In this document: one piece after another, positions 45,482 through 55,429 of the stretch
How positions within the stretch are numbered: position 1 is the stretch's first letter
Layout: each line of letters begins with the position of its first letter
Assembly: GCF_022539315.1 (NCBI RefSeq)
Contig: NC_066317.1
Location: 70,539,190 to 70,603,189 of the forward strand
Direction: 5' to 3'
DNA: 64,000 nt
Source of the DNA: Serinus canaria
Lineage: Eukaryota; Chordata; Aves; Passeriformes; Fringillidae
Translations under genes and position numbers: made by a program
Notes under the pieces: model-generated
What the model was told of the DNA's origin: nothing
Seen by the model: only the letters and a program-made list of their open reading frames with translations
Databases searched by the model: none

Positions 45482-45527
45482 CTCTTGGATTTCATCTGCT
45501 CCCGCAGCTTGCTGTACATCTCCAGCA
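45482..45527 (-). CDS. EXOC6B: EXOC6B coding exon (probably exon 5), 46 nt micro-exon
   Basis: Acceptor CTTCTCTTCCCAG is followed by TGCTGGAGATGTAC; donor is AAGAG|GTAAAT. The two leading bases complete the valine codon begun in the previous exon, 14 full codons read LEMYSKLREQMKSK, and the last two bases start an arginine codon (AG|G) completed at 42655. The VLEMYSKL motif is shared by Sec15 proteins from animals. Phases 1 in and 2 out mean that skipping this exon alone would shift the frame. Confidence 0.95.
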
Positions 45528-45643
45528 CTGGGAAGAGAAGGAAAACACAGCTTGAGACAGGAGCAACACAGCTGGGAATCCAAAAAGGAGGGAAAAAATT
45601 GGGAATTCCAGCAGAGAGCTGCAGAAGGGAGGAGGTTCCTCAC

Positions 45644-45734
45644 CAGGGAGACACAGGGTGAGTTTATCCACCGTGGCTGAGATGTTCCTCTGCTGCAGCC
45701 GGCACTGCCTCAGCTCCTCCATGGCCAGGATCAG
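45644..45734 (-). CDS. EXOC6B: EXOC6B coding exon (probably exon 4), 91 nt
   Basis: Acceptor TTTTCCAG is followed by CTGATCCTGGCCATGGAG; donor is CTCCCTG|GTGAGG. It encodes 30 codons, LILAMEELRQCRLQQRNISA then TVDKLTLCLP, plus the first base of a valine codon finished in the next exon. The segment is the conserved helical part of the Sec15 N-terminal region; QCRLQQRNI also occurs in a similar form in the paralogue EXOC6, but AMEELRQCRLQQRNISATVD is the 6B form. It is separated from the next exon by only 116 bp. Confidence 0.96.
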
Positions 45735-45999
45735 CTGGAAAAGGGGGAAAAGCTCCCTCAGGATCAGCAGCCAGCCCTGGGCTCCACCCCAAGGGCCCAA
45801 ACCCTGCCCTGATCGGGGCAGCTCCAGGCAGGGAACTTCCCGGAATTCCCTGGGTGTCAAACAGGGAGCAGCAATGCCCAAGGCGTGGAAGTGGCCTTGG
45901 AGCACATCCTGTGCATTCCAAAATGTCATTTCCCTCTCCCATTTTAGACATCTCTTCCAAGTTTTTGGGTTCTCAAAGGCAGGATGGGGCTGCTCGCTC
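45735..45999 (-). other. EXOC6B: EXOC6B intron (47324-45735), 3' end
   Basis: Non-repetitive acceptor-proximal part of the intron. Just upstream of the CAG acceptor is a pyrimidine run, TTCCCCCTTTTCCAG. Confidence 0.6.
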
Positions 46000-47280
46000 C
46001 CGGGGGATTCTCACATCCCAGAGTCACCAGGGATTTCAGGAGGATCCAGAGAAAGTCCTGGGGGTGGGGAAAGGGGAAAACAGGGACACAGGGAGGGAAT
46101 TCTCACATCCCAGAGTCACCAGGGATTCCTCAGGGCTGAGGCTCCAAGAAAAAAACCTGGGGTGCAGAAAAAGGAAAACCAAGGATGCAAGGCCAGGTTG
46201 GACAGGGAATTCTCACATCCCAAAAGTAACAGGGATTTCTCAGGGCTCAGACTCCAAGAGAAATCCTGGAGATGTGGGAAAGGGAAAACCAAGGATACAA
46301 GGAGGGAACACTCACATCCCAAAGTTACCAGGGATTTCTCAGTGTTCAGGCTCCAGAGGAAATCCTGGGATGTGGAAGAAGGAAAACAAAGACACAAGGC
46401 CAGGTGGAACAGGGAATTTTCCACATTTCAAGGTAACAGGGATTTCTCAGGGCTCAGGCTCCAGGAAAAAATCCTGGGAATGTGGAAAAGTGAAAAACAA
46501 TGATAAAAGGAGGGAATCCTCACATCCCAAAAGTAACAGGGATTTCTCAGGGCTCAGACTCCAAGAGAAATCCTGGGATGGGGACACGGGCAAAACAAGG
46601 ACACAAGGCCAGGCTGGACAGGGAATTCTCACATCCCAAAGTTACCAGGGATTTCTCAGTGTTCAGGCTCCAGAGAAAATCCTGGGATGTGGAAAAAGGA
46701 AAACAAAGACACAAGGCCAGGTGGAACAGGGAATTTTCCACATTTCAGGGTAACAGGGATTTCTCAGGGCTGAGGCTCCAACAAAAAAAACCTGGGATGT
46801 GGAAAAGGGAAAATCAAGGATGCAAGGCCAGGCTGGACAGGGAATTCTCACATCCCAAAGGTAACAGGGATTTCTCAGTGTTCAGGCTCCAGAGAAAATC
46901 CTGGGGATGTGGAAAGGGGAAAAACAAGAATACAAGGAGGGAATCCTCACATCCCAAAAGTAACAGGGATTTCTCAGGGCTCAGACTCCAAGAGAAATCC
47001 TGGGATGTGGGACACGGAAAACAGGGACACAAGGCCAGGCTGGGCAGGGAATTTTCCTCATTTCAAGGTAAAACTGATTTCTCAGGGCTCAGACTCCAAG
47101 AGAAAATCCTGGGATGTGGAAAAAAGAAAACAGGGACACAAGGCCAGGCTGGGCAGGGAATTCTCACATCCCAAAGTTAACAGGATTTCTCAGGGCTCAG
47201 GCTCCAGAGGGAATCCTGGGGATGTGGGAAAGGGAAAACCAAGGCTGCAGGGCCAGGCTGGACAGGGAATTCCCCCTCCC
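46000..47280. repeat. Tandem array, about 95-118-bp unit, 11-12 copies, filling an EXOC6B intron
   Basis: 'TCTCACATCCCAAAAGTAAC', 'GGGATTTCTCAGGGCTCAGG' and 'AAATCCTGGGATGTGGAAAA' recur throughout. Single-base changes and small deletions make units unequal. It takes up about 80% of the 1.6-kb intron. Confidence 0.95.
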
Positions 47281-47324
47281 ACAGCAGTCCAGGCTGCAAT
47301 TCCAGGGCTGGATCCATCACTTAC

Positions 47325-47372
47325 CTCCTTCCCTTCGTTCTGCAGCTTCCGGTTGGTGTCTGTCACTTGGTT
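47325..47372 (-). CDS. EXOC6B: EXOC6B coding exon (probably exon 3), 48 nt micro-exon
   Basis: Acceptor CTGTTCCCACAG precedes AACCAAGTG; donor GAG|GTAAGT is near consensus. The exon is exactly 16 codons, NQVTDTNRKLQNEGKE, in phase 0 on both sides, so skipping it would keep the frame. It continues the N-terminal coiled-coil of the Sec15 subunit directly after KLK of the previous exon. Known EXOC6B has the same segment with only a change near the end (LQHEGKE in human from memory). The flanking intron on the 3' side (45735-47324) is mostly a tandem array of about 110-bp units, which begins about 45 bases from this donor. Confidence 0.95.
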
Positions 47373-47585
47373 CTGTGGGAACAGTGGGAAAAGCAGAGAG
47401 CACATCCCATAAATCAGGACAATGTTCTTCCCAGCACAGCAGAGTGGCCACAAACAGCATCCCTGCCCCAGCCCACGGAGAGGCTGCTCAGAGCCAGGGA
47501 TTCTCCTCTTCCCTCTTGGAAAACAGGGAGAGCCAACAGGGATTAACTCCAGGGAAGCCTCCGAGTGCTGGAGTTTTCATGGGGC
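47373..47585 (-). other. EXOC6B: EXOC6B intron, acceptor side of the 48-nt exon
   Basis: Non-repetitive sequence preceding acceptor CTGTTCCCACAG. Confidence 0.6.
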
Positions 47586-47715
47586 CACTCTGGAAAAGGA
47601 CACGAGGCCAGGATGGACAGGGAATTTTCCTCAGTTCAAGCTAACAGGGATTTCTCAGGGCTCAGGCTCCTGAGAAAATCCCGAGGATGTGGAAAAGGGA
47701 AAAACAGGGACACCA
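47586..47715. repeat. Isolated unit of the 46000-47280 array across the exon
   Basis: 'GACACGAGGCCAGGATGGAC', 'AACAGGGATTTCTCAGGGCT' and 'GAGGATGTGGAAAAGGGAAA' are one unit of the same family, separated from the main array by the 48-nt exon. Confidence 0.85.
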
Positions 47716-48879
47716 ATCCAGGGATTTTCCTCTTTGCCACTGGAGAGAAGGGAAAGGCAACAGGAATTATTTCAGAGGCATGGAAGCCTCCAGGTGCTGG
47801 AGTTTTCATGGATCCAGTCTGGCAAACTCCAGTTCCCACCTGAGTGAGGGAGGAATTAATTCCCTTCACCAAATCAATTCCATTTAGGTTTTAACCCTTC
47901 ATATCCCAGCAGGAAAGGATTCTTTAGCAGGAGATTTCCCTCCAAAAAAAATATTTCTGTTTCTAGAAATCCTTGTAAAACTTCCTTTGGGATCTCCATC
48001 TCCCCCTGGATGGATCCTTGCTCCTGCCTGCTGGAAGATATTTTTATACACCTGGGATAAAAAAATCCATATTTTTTCTGGATTAGCCCTCCAAGCTGGG
48101 GCTCAGAGGTGGAAAATTTCCCACTTGGCAAAGCTGAGGATTCCCTGGAGTGGGAAGAGCCCAGCCCTTCCCAGCCCCAGAACAAAGGGGATTTTGGGGC
48201 TCATCAGGATGGAAAATCAGGATTCTCCCATGATTCAGCCAGGGAGTGGGAAGAGAACTCTGGGAATTCTCCTGATTCAGGCAGGGAAGGGCTGGAAACC
48301 CTGGGACAGCTGGAAAAACCAACACAAACTTCCAAGCCAGCGTTCCCAGCTCCAGATCTCTGCCACCATTTCCTGAGGGAATTCCAGCAGGACTGCTCAG
48401 GGTTCTGAGATTTCACATCTCTCTGAGATTCCCATGCCATAAAACCCCTTTTTTCTCCCCAAAAATCTCCTTCTGCAGCTCCTGAAGCTGGAAATGTTCA
48501 TTTCCAAGCTCGTTCCTGTAAAAGGATTTTTTTGACCAAGGCTCTCCCCACGGTGGGAGCTGCTGCTGCATTCCTGCCCCACTTTGGGAACAAACTCCTG
48601 CCTGATTTCCAGAGTTCTGCTCCTCCTGGAAGCAAAACCTTTCCCAGAGCTTGGAAAAAACCAGGAGCTGGGAGACAGAGCCCTGAAAGGACTTCCAGGA
48701 GTGGGAGATCTCACAAACCCCCCCGAGAGCTTGGCTTCCTTTGGAATAATCATGGAAACGAGGAATTTTTAACAAATTTCACCCCAGGGAAGGAACAGCA
48801 CGAGGAGCTCTCCCATTCTCCAGCAGGATGGGGATGGAGGAGAAGGAGGAGCTCCAAGGGGGATTGGGAAGGTAAAAAA
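47716..48879 (-). other. EXOC6B: EXOC6B intron, non-repetitive
   Basis: No element recognised. 47705-47830 shares phrases (CTGGAGTTTTCATGG) with 47565-47590, a small local duplication. Confidence 0.5.
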
Positions 48880-49352
48880 ACCATCCTGGAGCAGAAATCC
48901 AGCAGGGAGCAGCTGAGAGAGCTGGGAAGGGGCTGGAGAATCCCTGAGGGAGCTGGGCAGGGGCTGGAGAATCCCTGAGGGAGCTGGGCAGGGGCTGGAG
49001 AATCCCTGAGGGAGCTGGGCAGGGGCTGGAGAATCCCTGAGGGAGCTGGGCAGGGGCTCAGCCTGGAGCAGAGGAGGCTCAGGGGGACCTTGTGGCTCTG
49101 CACAGCTCCTGCCAGGAGGGGACAGCCGGGGGTCGGGCTGTGCTCCAGGGAACAGGGACAGGAGCAGAGGGAACGGCCCCAGGGTGGATATTTGGAATAT
49201 TCCTCATGGAAGGGGCTGCCCAAAGAGGCAGTGGAGTGCCCATTCCTGGAAGGTTCCAAGCCCTGTGGATGTGGCACTTGGGAATGAGCTTTAGGGGACT
49301 TAGAGATCTTCAGGAACTTTTCCAACCTCACCAATTCCATGATCCCACCACC
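48880..49352 (+). mobile_element. CR1 LINE with internal tandem expansion
   Basis: Follows the CR1 order: 'GAGAATCCCTGAGGGAGCTG' (expanded), 'GAGCAGAGGAGGCTCAGGGG', 'GGAACAGGGACAGGAGCAGA', 'ATGGAAGGGGCTGCCCAAAG', 'GTGGATGTGGCACTTGGGAA', 'GAACTTTTCCAACCTCACCA', 'ATTCCATGATCCC'. Confidence 0.88.
48925..49060 (+). repeat. 31-bp CR1-derived minisatellite, 4-5 copies
   Basis: Unit GGGGCTGGAGAATCCCTGAG followed by GGAGCTGGGCA, in direct repeats at the 5' side of the CR1 at 48880-49352. Confidence 0.95.
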
Positions 49353-49562
49353 TCCGTCCTTTCCGAGCTCACCAGGTCAGACAGAAGGAAAACTTTGGAT
49401 TCATCCACATCAGGATGAATGAATGAATGATTCAGGATCCATTTTTTTTTCCCCTCCTGGAACAGATCCTGGGCCACCACGCTGCCCCCCTGGCCCAGCC
49501 TCCCCCAGGAAGGTTTGTGGAGCTCCCAGCAGCAGAACCACCCAACCTCAGAGCTCCCTCCC
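49353..49562. other. Spacer between CR1 and LTR
   Basis: Contains a short GAATGAATGAATGA run at about 49416-49430 and a poly-T at 49443. Confidence 0.6.
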
Positions 49563-49947
49563 TGTGGTCTTGTTCACAGGGGTTCCAGGATGAGGGAAGA
49601 GACGGGAAAGTTGACTCTATGTATCAGAAGGCTGATTTATTATTATATGATAGATAATATATTAAAACTATACTAAAAGAATAGAGGAAAGGATTTCACT
49701 ACAAGGTTAAGCTAAGAATAGAAAGGAATGGATAACAAAGGCTTCTCTCAGACCGAGACCGGCCGGACAGGTGAACTGGGATTGGCCCTTAATTGGAAAC
49801 AGCCTGATGAGGCCAATCCCAGATTCCCCCTGTTGCATCCCACAGCAGCAGATAAGAATTGTTTACAGTTTGTTCCTGAGGCCTCTCAGCTTCTCAGGAG
49901 GGGAGAAATCCTAAAGAAAGGATTTTTCATAAAACATGTCGGTGACA
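49563..49947 (-). mobile_element. Solo LTR (family A), minus orientation, 385 bp
   Basis: Read on the minus strand it begins TGTCACCGACATG and ends CAAGACCACA. Interior blocks match the copies at 31144 and 50611, including the TATA-rich AATATATTATCTATCATATA and AATAAA. A GGAGG direct repeat may flank it if the 3' end is taken one base further (ending CACAG). Antisense to nothing, sense with EXOC6B. No retroviral genes. Confidence 0.85.
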
Positions 49948-50610
49948 CCTCCCTCCATTCATTCCCACAGCAGCCTTGGTGCTTCCCCAGCTTCCCAGGA
50001 TGGAAGAATGAAAGGAGCTCTCCAGGATTCCCCCCCAGCACCTGCATCCCATCTCCCAGCCCTGCTGGCTGCCTGCCCTCCCCAAACCTGCTCATTTCCT
50101 CCGTGCTGCTGGGAGCTTTCACCAGCAGCAGCCCAGCAGCTCCTCCGAGGATTATTTGATTTGCTCAGATCCCAAAAAAATCCCAGCAGGAAGAAGGAAC
50201 CCGTGTTGGGTAATTTAAACCTCTCCTAAAGCAAGGCTGGGGCTGGAGGGCTTCAATCACCCAGCAATCCCAGCTCCAGGGATTGGAGCAGGGTCCTGGG
50301 GGGCAGGGGTCGTGTTTGGGATTGCTCCTGCAGTCCCCAGGCCTGGATGAACACAGGGAGGATTGTTTACACACACCCCTGTGCAGCTAAGCTGGGCTTG
50401 GCAGAGCTGGGCTTGGCTAAGCCGAGCCAGACGTGCGGAGGGGACGGGCAGGTGGCACAGAGGGGCTGCAGGGATGTGTGGGGTGAGCTGCTCCCTCACC
50501 CACACCCCAGGGCAGGGAGAGGGGGCTCAGAGGGGCCCTGGGATCACCCCAGAGGGGCAGAATGCCAGGAGAGAGGAGCCAGCTGGAGAGGAGCCCTGGG
50601 AACGGAGCCG
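49948..50610. other. Intronic, no recognised feature
   Basis: A short AGCTGGGCTTGGC repeat at 50388-50425; otherwise nothing. Confidence 0.4.
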
Positions 50611-50972
50611 TGTCCCAGACACATTGTCTGGAAAATCCTTTCCTTGGGACCTCTCCTCCTGAGAAGATGAGGAGCCTCAGCTTCCCCACGTTTTGCTGCT
50701 TTGGAATGGGATCTGGGGAATTGCTTGCCCAGCCTGTGAATTGTTTTTACCCCATGGCCAATGGCAGCCACCTGTGCCCAGGCTGTGAGAACTCTCAAGG
50801 TTTTATTCTCATTTTTTCCCTTCCTTTCAAGCCTTCTGATGAAATCCTTTCTTCTACAGTTTTAATATAACATTTTCTTTTAGTACAATATATATCATAA
50901 AATAATAAATCAGCCTCCTGAACCAAGATCCTCATCTCCTCCCTCATCCTGGGACCCTCCAACGCCACCACA
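50611..50972 (+). mobile_element. Solo LTR (family A), plus orientation, 362 bp
   Basis: Begins TGTCCCAGACACATTGTCTG, contains GGAAAATCCTTTCCTTGGGA, AATATATATCATAAAATAAT and AATAAA, and ends CGCCACCACA. It lies about 660 bases from the inverted copy at 49563-49947. Diverged from the other two in the middle third. Confidence 0.83.
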
Positions 50973-51120
50973 GAGCCACCTCTGTCCCTGTCCCTGTCCC
51001 TGCTGGTGACATCCACCCCCGAGGGAAGGGACAGCACCCAGAGCCATCCTTCGTGCTGGAATGCCAAAGCTGCTCCCAGCTCTCTTCCCTACCCATGAGG
51101 GGAAATTCCTTCCCCAAAAG
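50973..51120. other. Intronic, no recognised feature
   Basis: Contains a short TGTCCC repeat next to the LTR end. Confidence 0.45.
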
Positions 51121-51121
51121 T

Positions 51122-51268
51122 GCTGTCCAGCCCTGGCAGGGGGGCAGGGCCCATCCCTGAGGGATTCAAATCCATGGATGTGGCACCTGGGGACATGGAG
51201 CAGGGCTGGGAAGGGCTGCACTCAGAGGCATTTTCCCACCTGGACAATCCTGGGATTCCAGGAAATCA
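51122..51268 (+). mobile_element. CR1 LINE 3' end
   Basis: 'GCCCATCCCTGAGGGATTCA', 'TGGATGTGGCACCTGGGGAC', 'GGCATTTTCCCACCTGGACA'. Confidence 0.75.
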
Positions 51269-51279
51269 ACACGGAACCA

Positions 51280-51450
51280 TCCAGGGCAGGGACAGCTCCC
51301 ACTGTCCCAGGTGGATCCAAGCCCCAGTGTCCAACCTGGCCTTGGGCACTGCCAGGGATCCAGGGGCAGCCCCAGCAAATCTGGGAATTCCAGCCCAGCC
51401 CCTGCCCACCCTCCCAGACAGCAATTCCTTGCCCAGATCCCAGCATTCTG
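51280..51450 (-). mobile_element. CR1 LINE 3' end
   Basis: Reverse complement of the 14560-15290 subfamily: 'GGCAGGGACAGCTCCCACTG', 'AGTGTCCAACCTGGCCTTGG', 'GACAGCAATTCCTTGCCCAG'. It ends abruptly at 'GATCCCAGC'. Confidence 0.9.
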
Positions 51451-51482
51451 TCCATGGCATGAATGTGAGGGCAGCTCTTTGC

Positions 51483-51840
51483 TGAAATCCCAAAATCATC
51501 ATGGCTGGAAAAGATCACCCAGTCCAACCATGCCCAGCACTGCCAGGGCCACCACGGCTCTGTCCCTGAGTGCCACAGCCACAGGGCTGGGAATCCCCCA
51601 GGGATGGGCACTCCAAACCTCCCTGGGCACTGCCAGGGCCTGAGCCCCCTTTCCATGGGGAAATTCCTGGGATGCCCACCCAGACCCTCCCCTGGGGCCG
51701 TTCCCTCTGCTCCTGTCCCTGTTCCCTGGAGCACAGCCCGACCCCCCGGCTGTCCCCTCCTGGCAGGAGCTGTGCAGAGCCACAAGGGCCCCCTGAGCCT
51801 CCTCTGCTCCAGGCTGAGCCCCTGCCCAGCTCCCTCAGGG
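51483..51840 (-). mobile_element. CR1 LINE, second subfamily, minus orientation
   Basis: 'GGCTGGAAAAGATCACCCAG', 'GGGAATCCCCCAGGGATGGG', 'CCCCTTTCCATGGGGAAATT', 'GGCAGGAGCTGTGCAGAGCC', 'CCTGAGCCTCCTCTGCTCCA' are the reverse complement of the element at 48880-49352. It continues directly into the minisatellite at 51825. Confidence 0.88.
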
Positions 51841-52412
51841 ATTCTCCAGCCCCTGCCCAGCTCCTCAGGGATTCTCCAGCCCCTTCCCAGCTCCTCAGGG
51901 ATTCTCCAGCCGCCCCTGCCCAGCTCCCTCAGGGATTCCCTTCCCAGCCCGCTCCAGCTCCTCAGGATTCTCCAGCCCCTGCCCAGCTCCTCAGGGATTC
52001 TCCAGCCCCTGCCCAGCTCCTCAGGGATTCTCCAGCCCCTGCCGCTCCTCAGGATTCTCCAGCCCCTGCCCAGCTCCCTCAGGGATTCTCCAGCCCCTGC
52101 CCAGCCCCTCAGGGATCTCCTCCAGCCCCTGCCCAGCTCCTCAGGATTCTCCAGCCCCTGCCCAGCTCCTCAGGATTCTCCAGCCCCTGCCCAGCTCCCT
52201 CAGGGATTCTTCCCAGCCCCTGCCCAGCTCCTCAGGGATTCTCCAGCCCTGCCCAGCTCCCTCAGGGATTCTCCAGCCCCTGCCCAGCTCCCTCAGGGAT
52301 TCTCCAGCCCCTGCCCAGCTCCCTCAGGGATTCTCCAGCCCCTGCCCAGCTCCCTCAGGGATTCTCCAGCCCCTGCCCAGCTCCCTCAGGGATTCTCCAG
52401 CCCTGTCCCAGC
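51825..52412 (-). repeat. CR1-derived minisatellite, 27-31-bp unit, about 20 copies
   Basis: Plus-strand unit CTGCCCAGCTCCCTCAGGGA followed by TTCTCCAGCCC, the reverse complement of the array at 48925-49060. Copies at 51850-52230 carry many one- to three-base deletions, while 52250-52400 is near-perfect. Confidence 0.95.
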
Positions 52413-52798
52413 TCTGTTCCTGCCCTGGCCCTGCTCCAGCCCCTCCAGGGCTCTCCAGAGCTGCCCCAGCAGTGCCAGCACAGGGGACAAGGGCACTGCC
52501 CTGCCCTGGCACCACCTAGAGCTGGCACAGCCCAGGGGCCTCAGGCTGTGCCCAGGCAGCTGATGCTCAAGGAGATGAAATTCCCTGGGGCACAATCGGG
52601 ACAGGAACGGCAGCCCTGAGGTTCTGCTCAGGTTTGGTTCATTTGGGGCACCCTGAGAGCCCCAGCCCAAGGGGTTTGGCCACATGCGGGTTGAACATCC
52701 AGGGCGAGCTTAAAACGCAGCACCGTAAGAAAGGCATTTGTGCAAACCCGGCAATCCCCGAGCAGGCAAGGGCCAGGGCCTGTCCAAGCCAGGAGGCC
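52413..52798. other. Intronic; end of CR1 and unique sequence
   Basis: 52420-52470 (GCTCCAGCCCCTCCAGGGCT) still looks like CR1; the remainder is not recognised. Confidence 0.4.
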
Positions 52799-52799
52799 G

Positions 52800-53018
52800 G
52801 CAGGAGGCAGGCGCACGACGAGGAGGCAGGAGGCGGAGGAGGAGGAGGAGGAGGAGGAGGAGGAGGCAGGCGGAGGAGGAGGAGGGAGGAATGGCTGGAG
52901 GAGGAGGAGGAGGAGGAGGAGGAGTAGGAGGAGGAGAGGAGGAGAGGAGGAGGAGAGAGAGGAGGAGGAGGAGGAGGAGGAGGAGGAGGAGGAGGAGGAG
53001 GAGGAGGAGGAGGAGCAG
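52800..53018. repeat. (GGA)n polypurine tract
   Basis: About 215 bases, chiefly GGAGGA with few interruptions; homopurine on the plus strand. Confidence 0.97.
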
Positions 53019-54479
53019 GGAGGGCCCCGCTGGCTCCTCGCTGTTCAAAGGGCCAGATCAAATGGAGGAAGAATGGCTGGACCCAAACCCACTCTCAGCA
53101 CTCGATCCTCAGATGATTCCCCTGGGGAATGCTGACAAAGAGGGCCCAGGGTTCCCCACAGGCCCTGCTTTCCCCATCTGCTGTTTTATGGATCGCGTGG
53201 GCACGGAAATCAAGGGAGATCCTGAGGGGATGGGGATGGACTTCACAGTCAGCCAGCCACCAACAGAGGGGCTGGGGCAGCATGGGAACCAGCCCTGAGC
53301 AAACAAACAATCTGCAGCTCTGCCCTGCAAACAATGGCTTGAAAAAATAAAAATTAAAAAAAAAAAAAAATTAAAAAAAAAAAAAAAAAGCTTCTTTTGT
53401 GGCAATTCCAATGGATTCATCCCGCAGTGAGCTGCTGGGTGGATTCTCCTCAGGACATCCCTCAGGAAGGTGCTCCTGAGAGGAAAGCCCTTTTTTGGGA
53501 TGGGGGCTTGGAAGTGCTGAGTAAGAACCCTGCTGGGAAACACCACAGGTAGCTCTAAATCACTGGATAAATGTGTGAAAAGCAGCAGTCAGCACCCTGA
53601 CTCCGAGCTCTTCCCTTTGCTCCAGAAATCTGCTTTTTCTGACACATTTGGGGATTCAGGACTTCAGCTCTTCCAGTCTCCCACACCAGGAAGGTCCTTC
53701 CCACCAGGACAGGCTCCCTGAGCTGCTTCCTGGGACAGCCCAGCCCTTCCTGGGAGCCCCCAGCCCCATTCCCAGGGACTCCTCTGGGAGGGGTTTTGGG
53801 TTTCCAGCCCAGCTCCCACCTGGCTCCTGCAGGAAGGGACGGCCCAGCTGCCTCTCCCCATCCTGCCTGGGTCTGGGGAGGAAAACCAGGAAGGTTCTGA
53901 CACTCCTGCACTCCCCAAATCTGGAATATTTGCATTTTCAGGCACAGGAACCAAGCCCGAGCCCCAAGCACCTCCAGCCTCCTGCTCCCTCTCCAGTTCC
54001 CTTCCTGCCCTTCTTCCAAACCCTCATCCTGAAAATGGCTTTTTCCACACATCCCTGAGCACTTTTCCACAATCTGGGTGAATCCACCTTCCCCCCAGCT
54101 TTCTGCACAGCTTTCAAGGCCACAAGACTTATTTTAGCTCAAGAAACTGGGATAAGATCCATGAGGAAAAGCATTTTTCCTAATGAAAACGGGCTTGCCT
54201 GGAAGTTTCTTGGTGCTTTTAATGCACCAAGTTTGGCCAAATAATTGCTAAACCTCCAACAACCAACCCATTGCTCCAGGAAGAATTAAAATAAATATTT
54301 ATATTTGAATTTATTTTAAATAGAAATGTCCTGGATAAAAGGAGAGAAGATTGTTGTGGTTCTGAGAGTTCAGAGTGCCTGAGATGGGGACACCTAAAGA
54401 GAGCAGCCCAGGGCAGGGTCAGGGCAGGACCTTCAGAGAGCTCAAAGGGCTGGGAGAGACCCCCGAGATCAGGAACCCA
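53019..54479 (-). other. EXOC6B: EXOC6B intron, mostly non-repetitive
   Basis: A-rich block at 53340-53390 (two runs of 15 and more A). 54120-54330 is AT-rich and non-repetitive. No exon supported. Confidence 0.45.
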
Positions 54480-55312
54480 ACCCAGCCCCACACCTGAGCT
54501 CAGGTGGGCAACACCCAGCCCCACACCTGCACTCAGGTACCCAACACCCAGCCCCACACCTGCACTCAGGTACCCAACAAAAACACCCGCCCCCACACCT
54601 GCAAACCCCTCCCCCCACAGGTACCCCACACCCCAGCCCCCACACCTTAGCCAGTGGTACCCAACACACCCAGCCCCACACCTGAGCTCAGGTGGGCAAC
54701 ACCCAGCCCCACACCTGAGCTCAGGTACCCAACACCCAGCCCCACACCTGAGCCCAGGTACCCAACACCCAGCCCCACACCTGAACCCAGGTACCCAACA
54801 CCCAGCCCCACACCTGCACTCAGGTACCCAAACCCAGCCCCACACCTGAGCTCAGGTACCCAACACCCAGCCCCACACCTGAGCTCAGGTACCCAACTCA
54901 GCCCCACACCTGAGCTCAGGTACCCAACACCCAGCCCACACCTGAGCCCAGGGTACCCAACACCCAGCCCCACACCTGAGCCCCAGGTACCCAAACCCAG
55001 CCCACACCTGAGCTCAGGTAACCAAAACCCAGCCCACACTGCACTAGTACCCACACCCAGCCCCACACCTGAGCCCAGGTACCCAACACCCAGCCCCACA
55101 CCTGAGCTCAGGTACCCAACACCCAGCCCCACACCTGAGCTCAGGTACCCAACACCCAGCCCCACACCTGCACTCAGGACCCAACCCAGCCCCACACCTG
55201 AGCTCAGGTACCCAACACCCAGCCCCACACCTGAGCTCAGGTACCCAACTCAGCCCCACACCTGAGCTCAGGTACCCAACACCCAGCCCCACACCTGAGC
55301 TCAGCCCTGGCA
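54478..55312. repeat. 33-bp minisatellite with a 14-bp palindrome per unit, about 25 copies
   Basis: Unit ACCCAACACCCAGCCCCACA followed by CCTGAGCTCAGGT. ACCTGAGCTCAGGT is its own reverse complement. Variants have CCTGCACTCAGGT or CCTGAGCCCAGGT, and there are small deletions at 54950-55060. Confidence 0.95.
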
Positions 55313-55429
55313 CCCAGGGCCACCTCCAGGCTTTAAACACCCCTGGGATGGGGACGGCAGCACCTCCCCGGGCAGAACCTTCCGGAACTTTATCACCCTG
55401 GGGCCTCAGGTTTGGGTTTTATATTTTTC

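Noticed and set aside
51570..52619. 349-codon proline/serine-rich reading frame
   Set aside because: Translation of the CR1-derived minisatellite; open in two frames.
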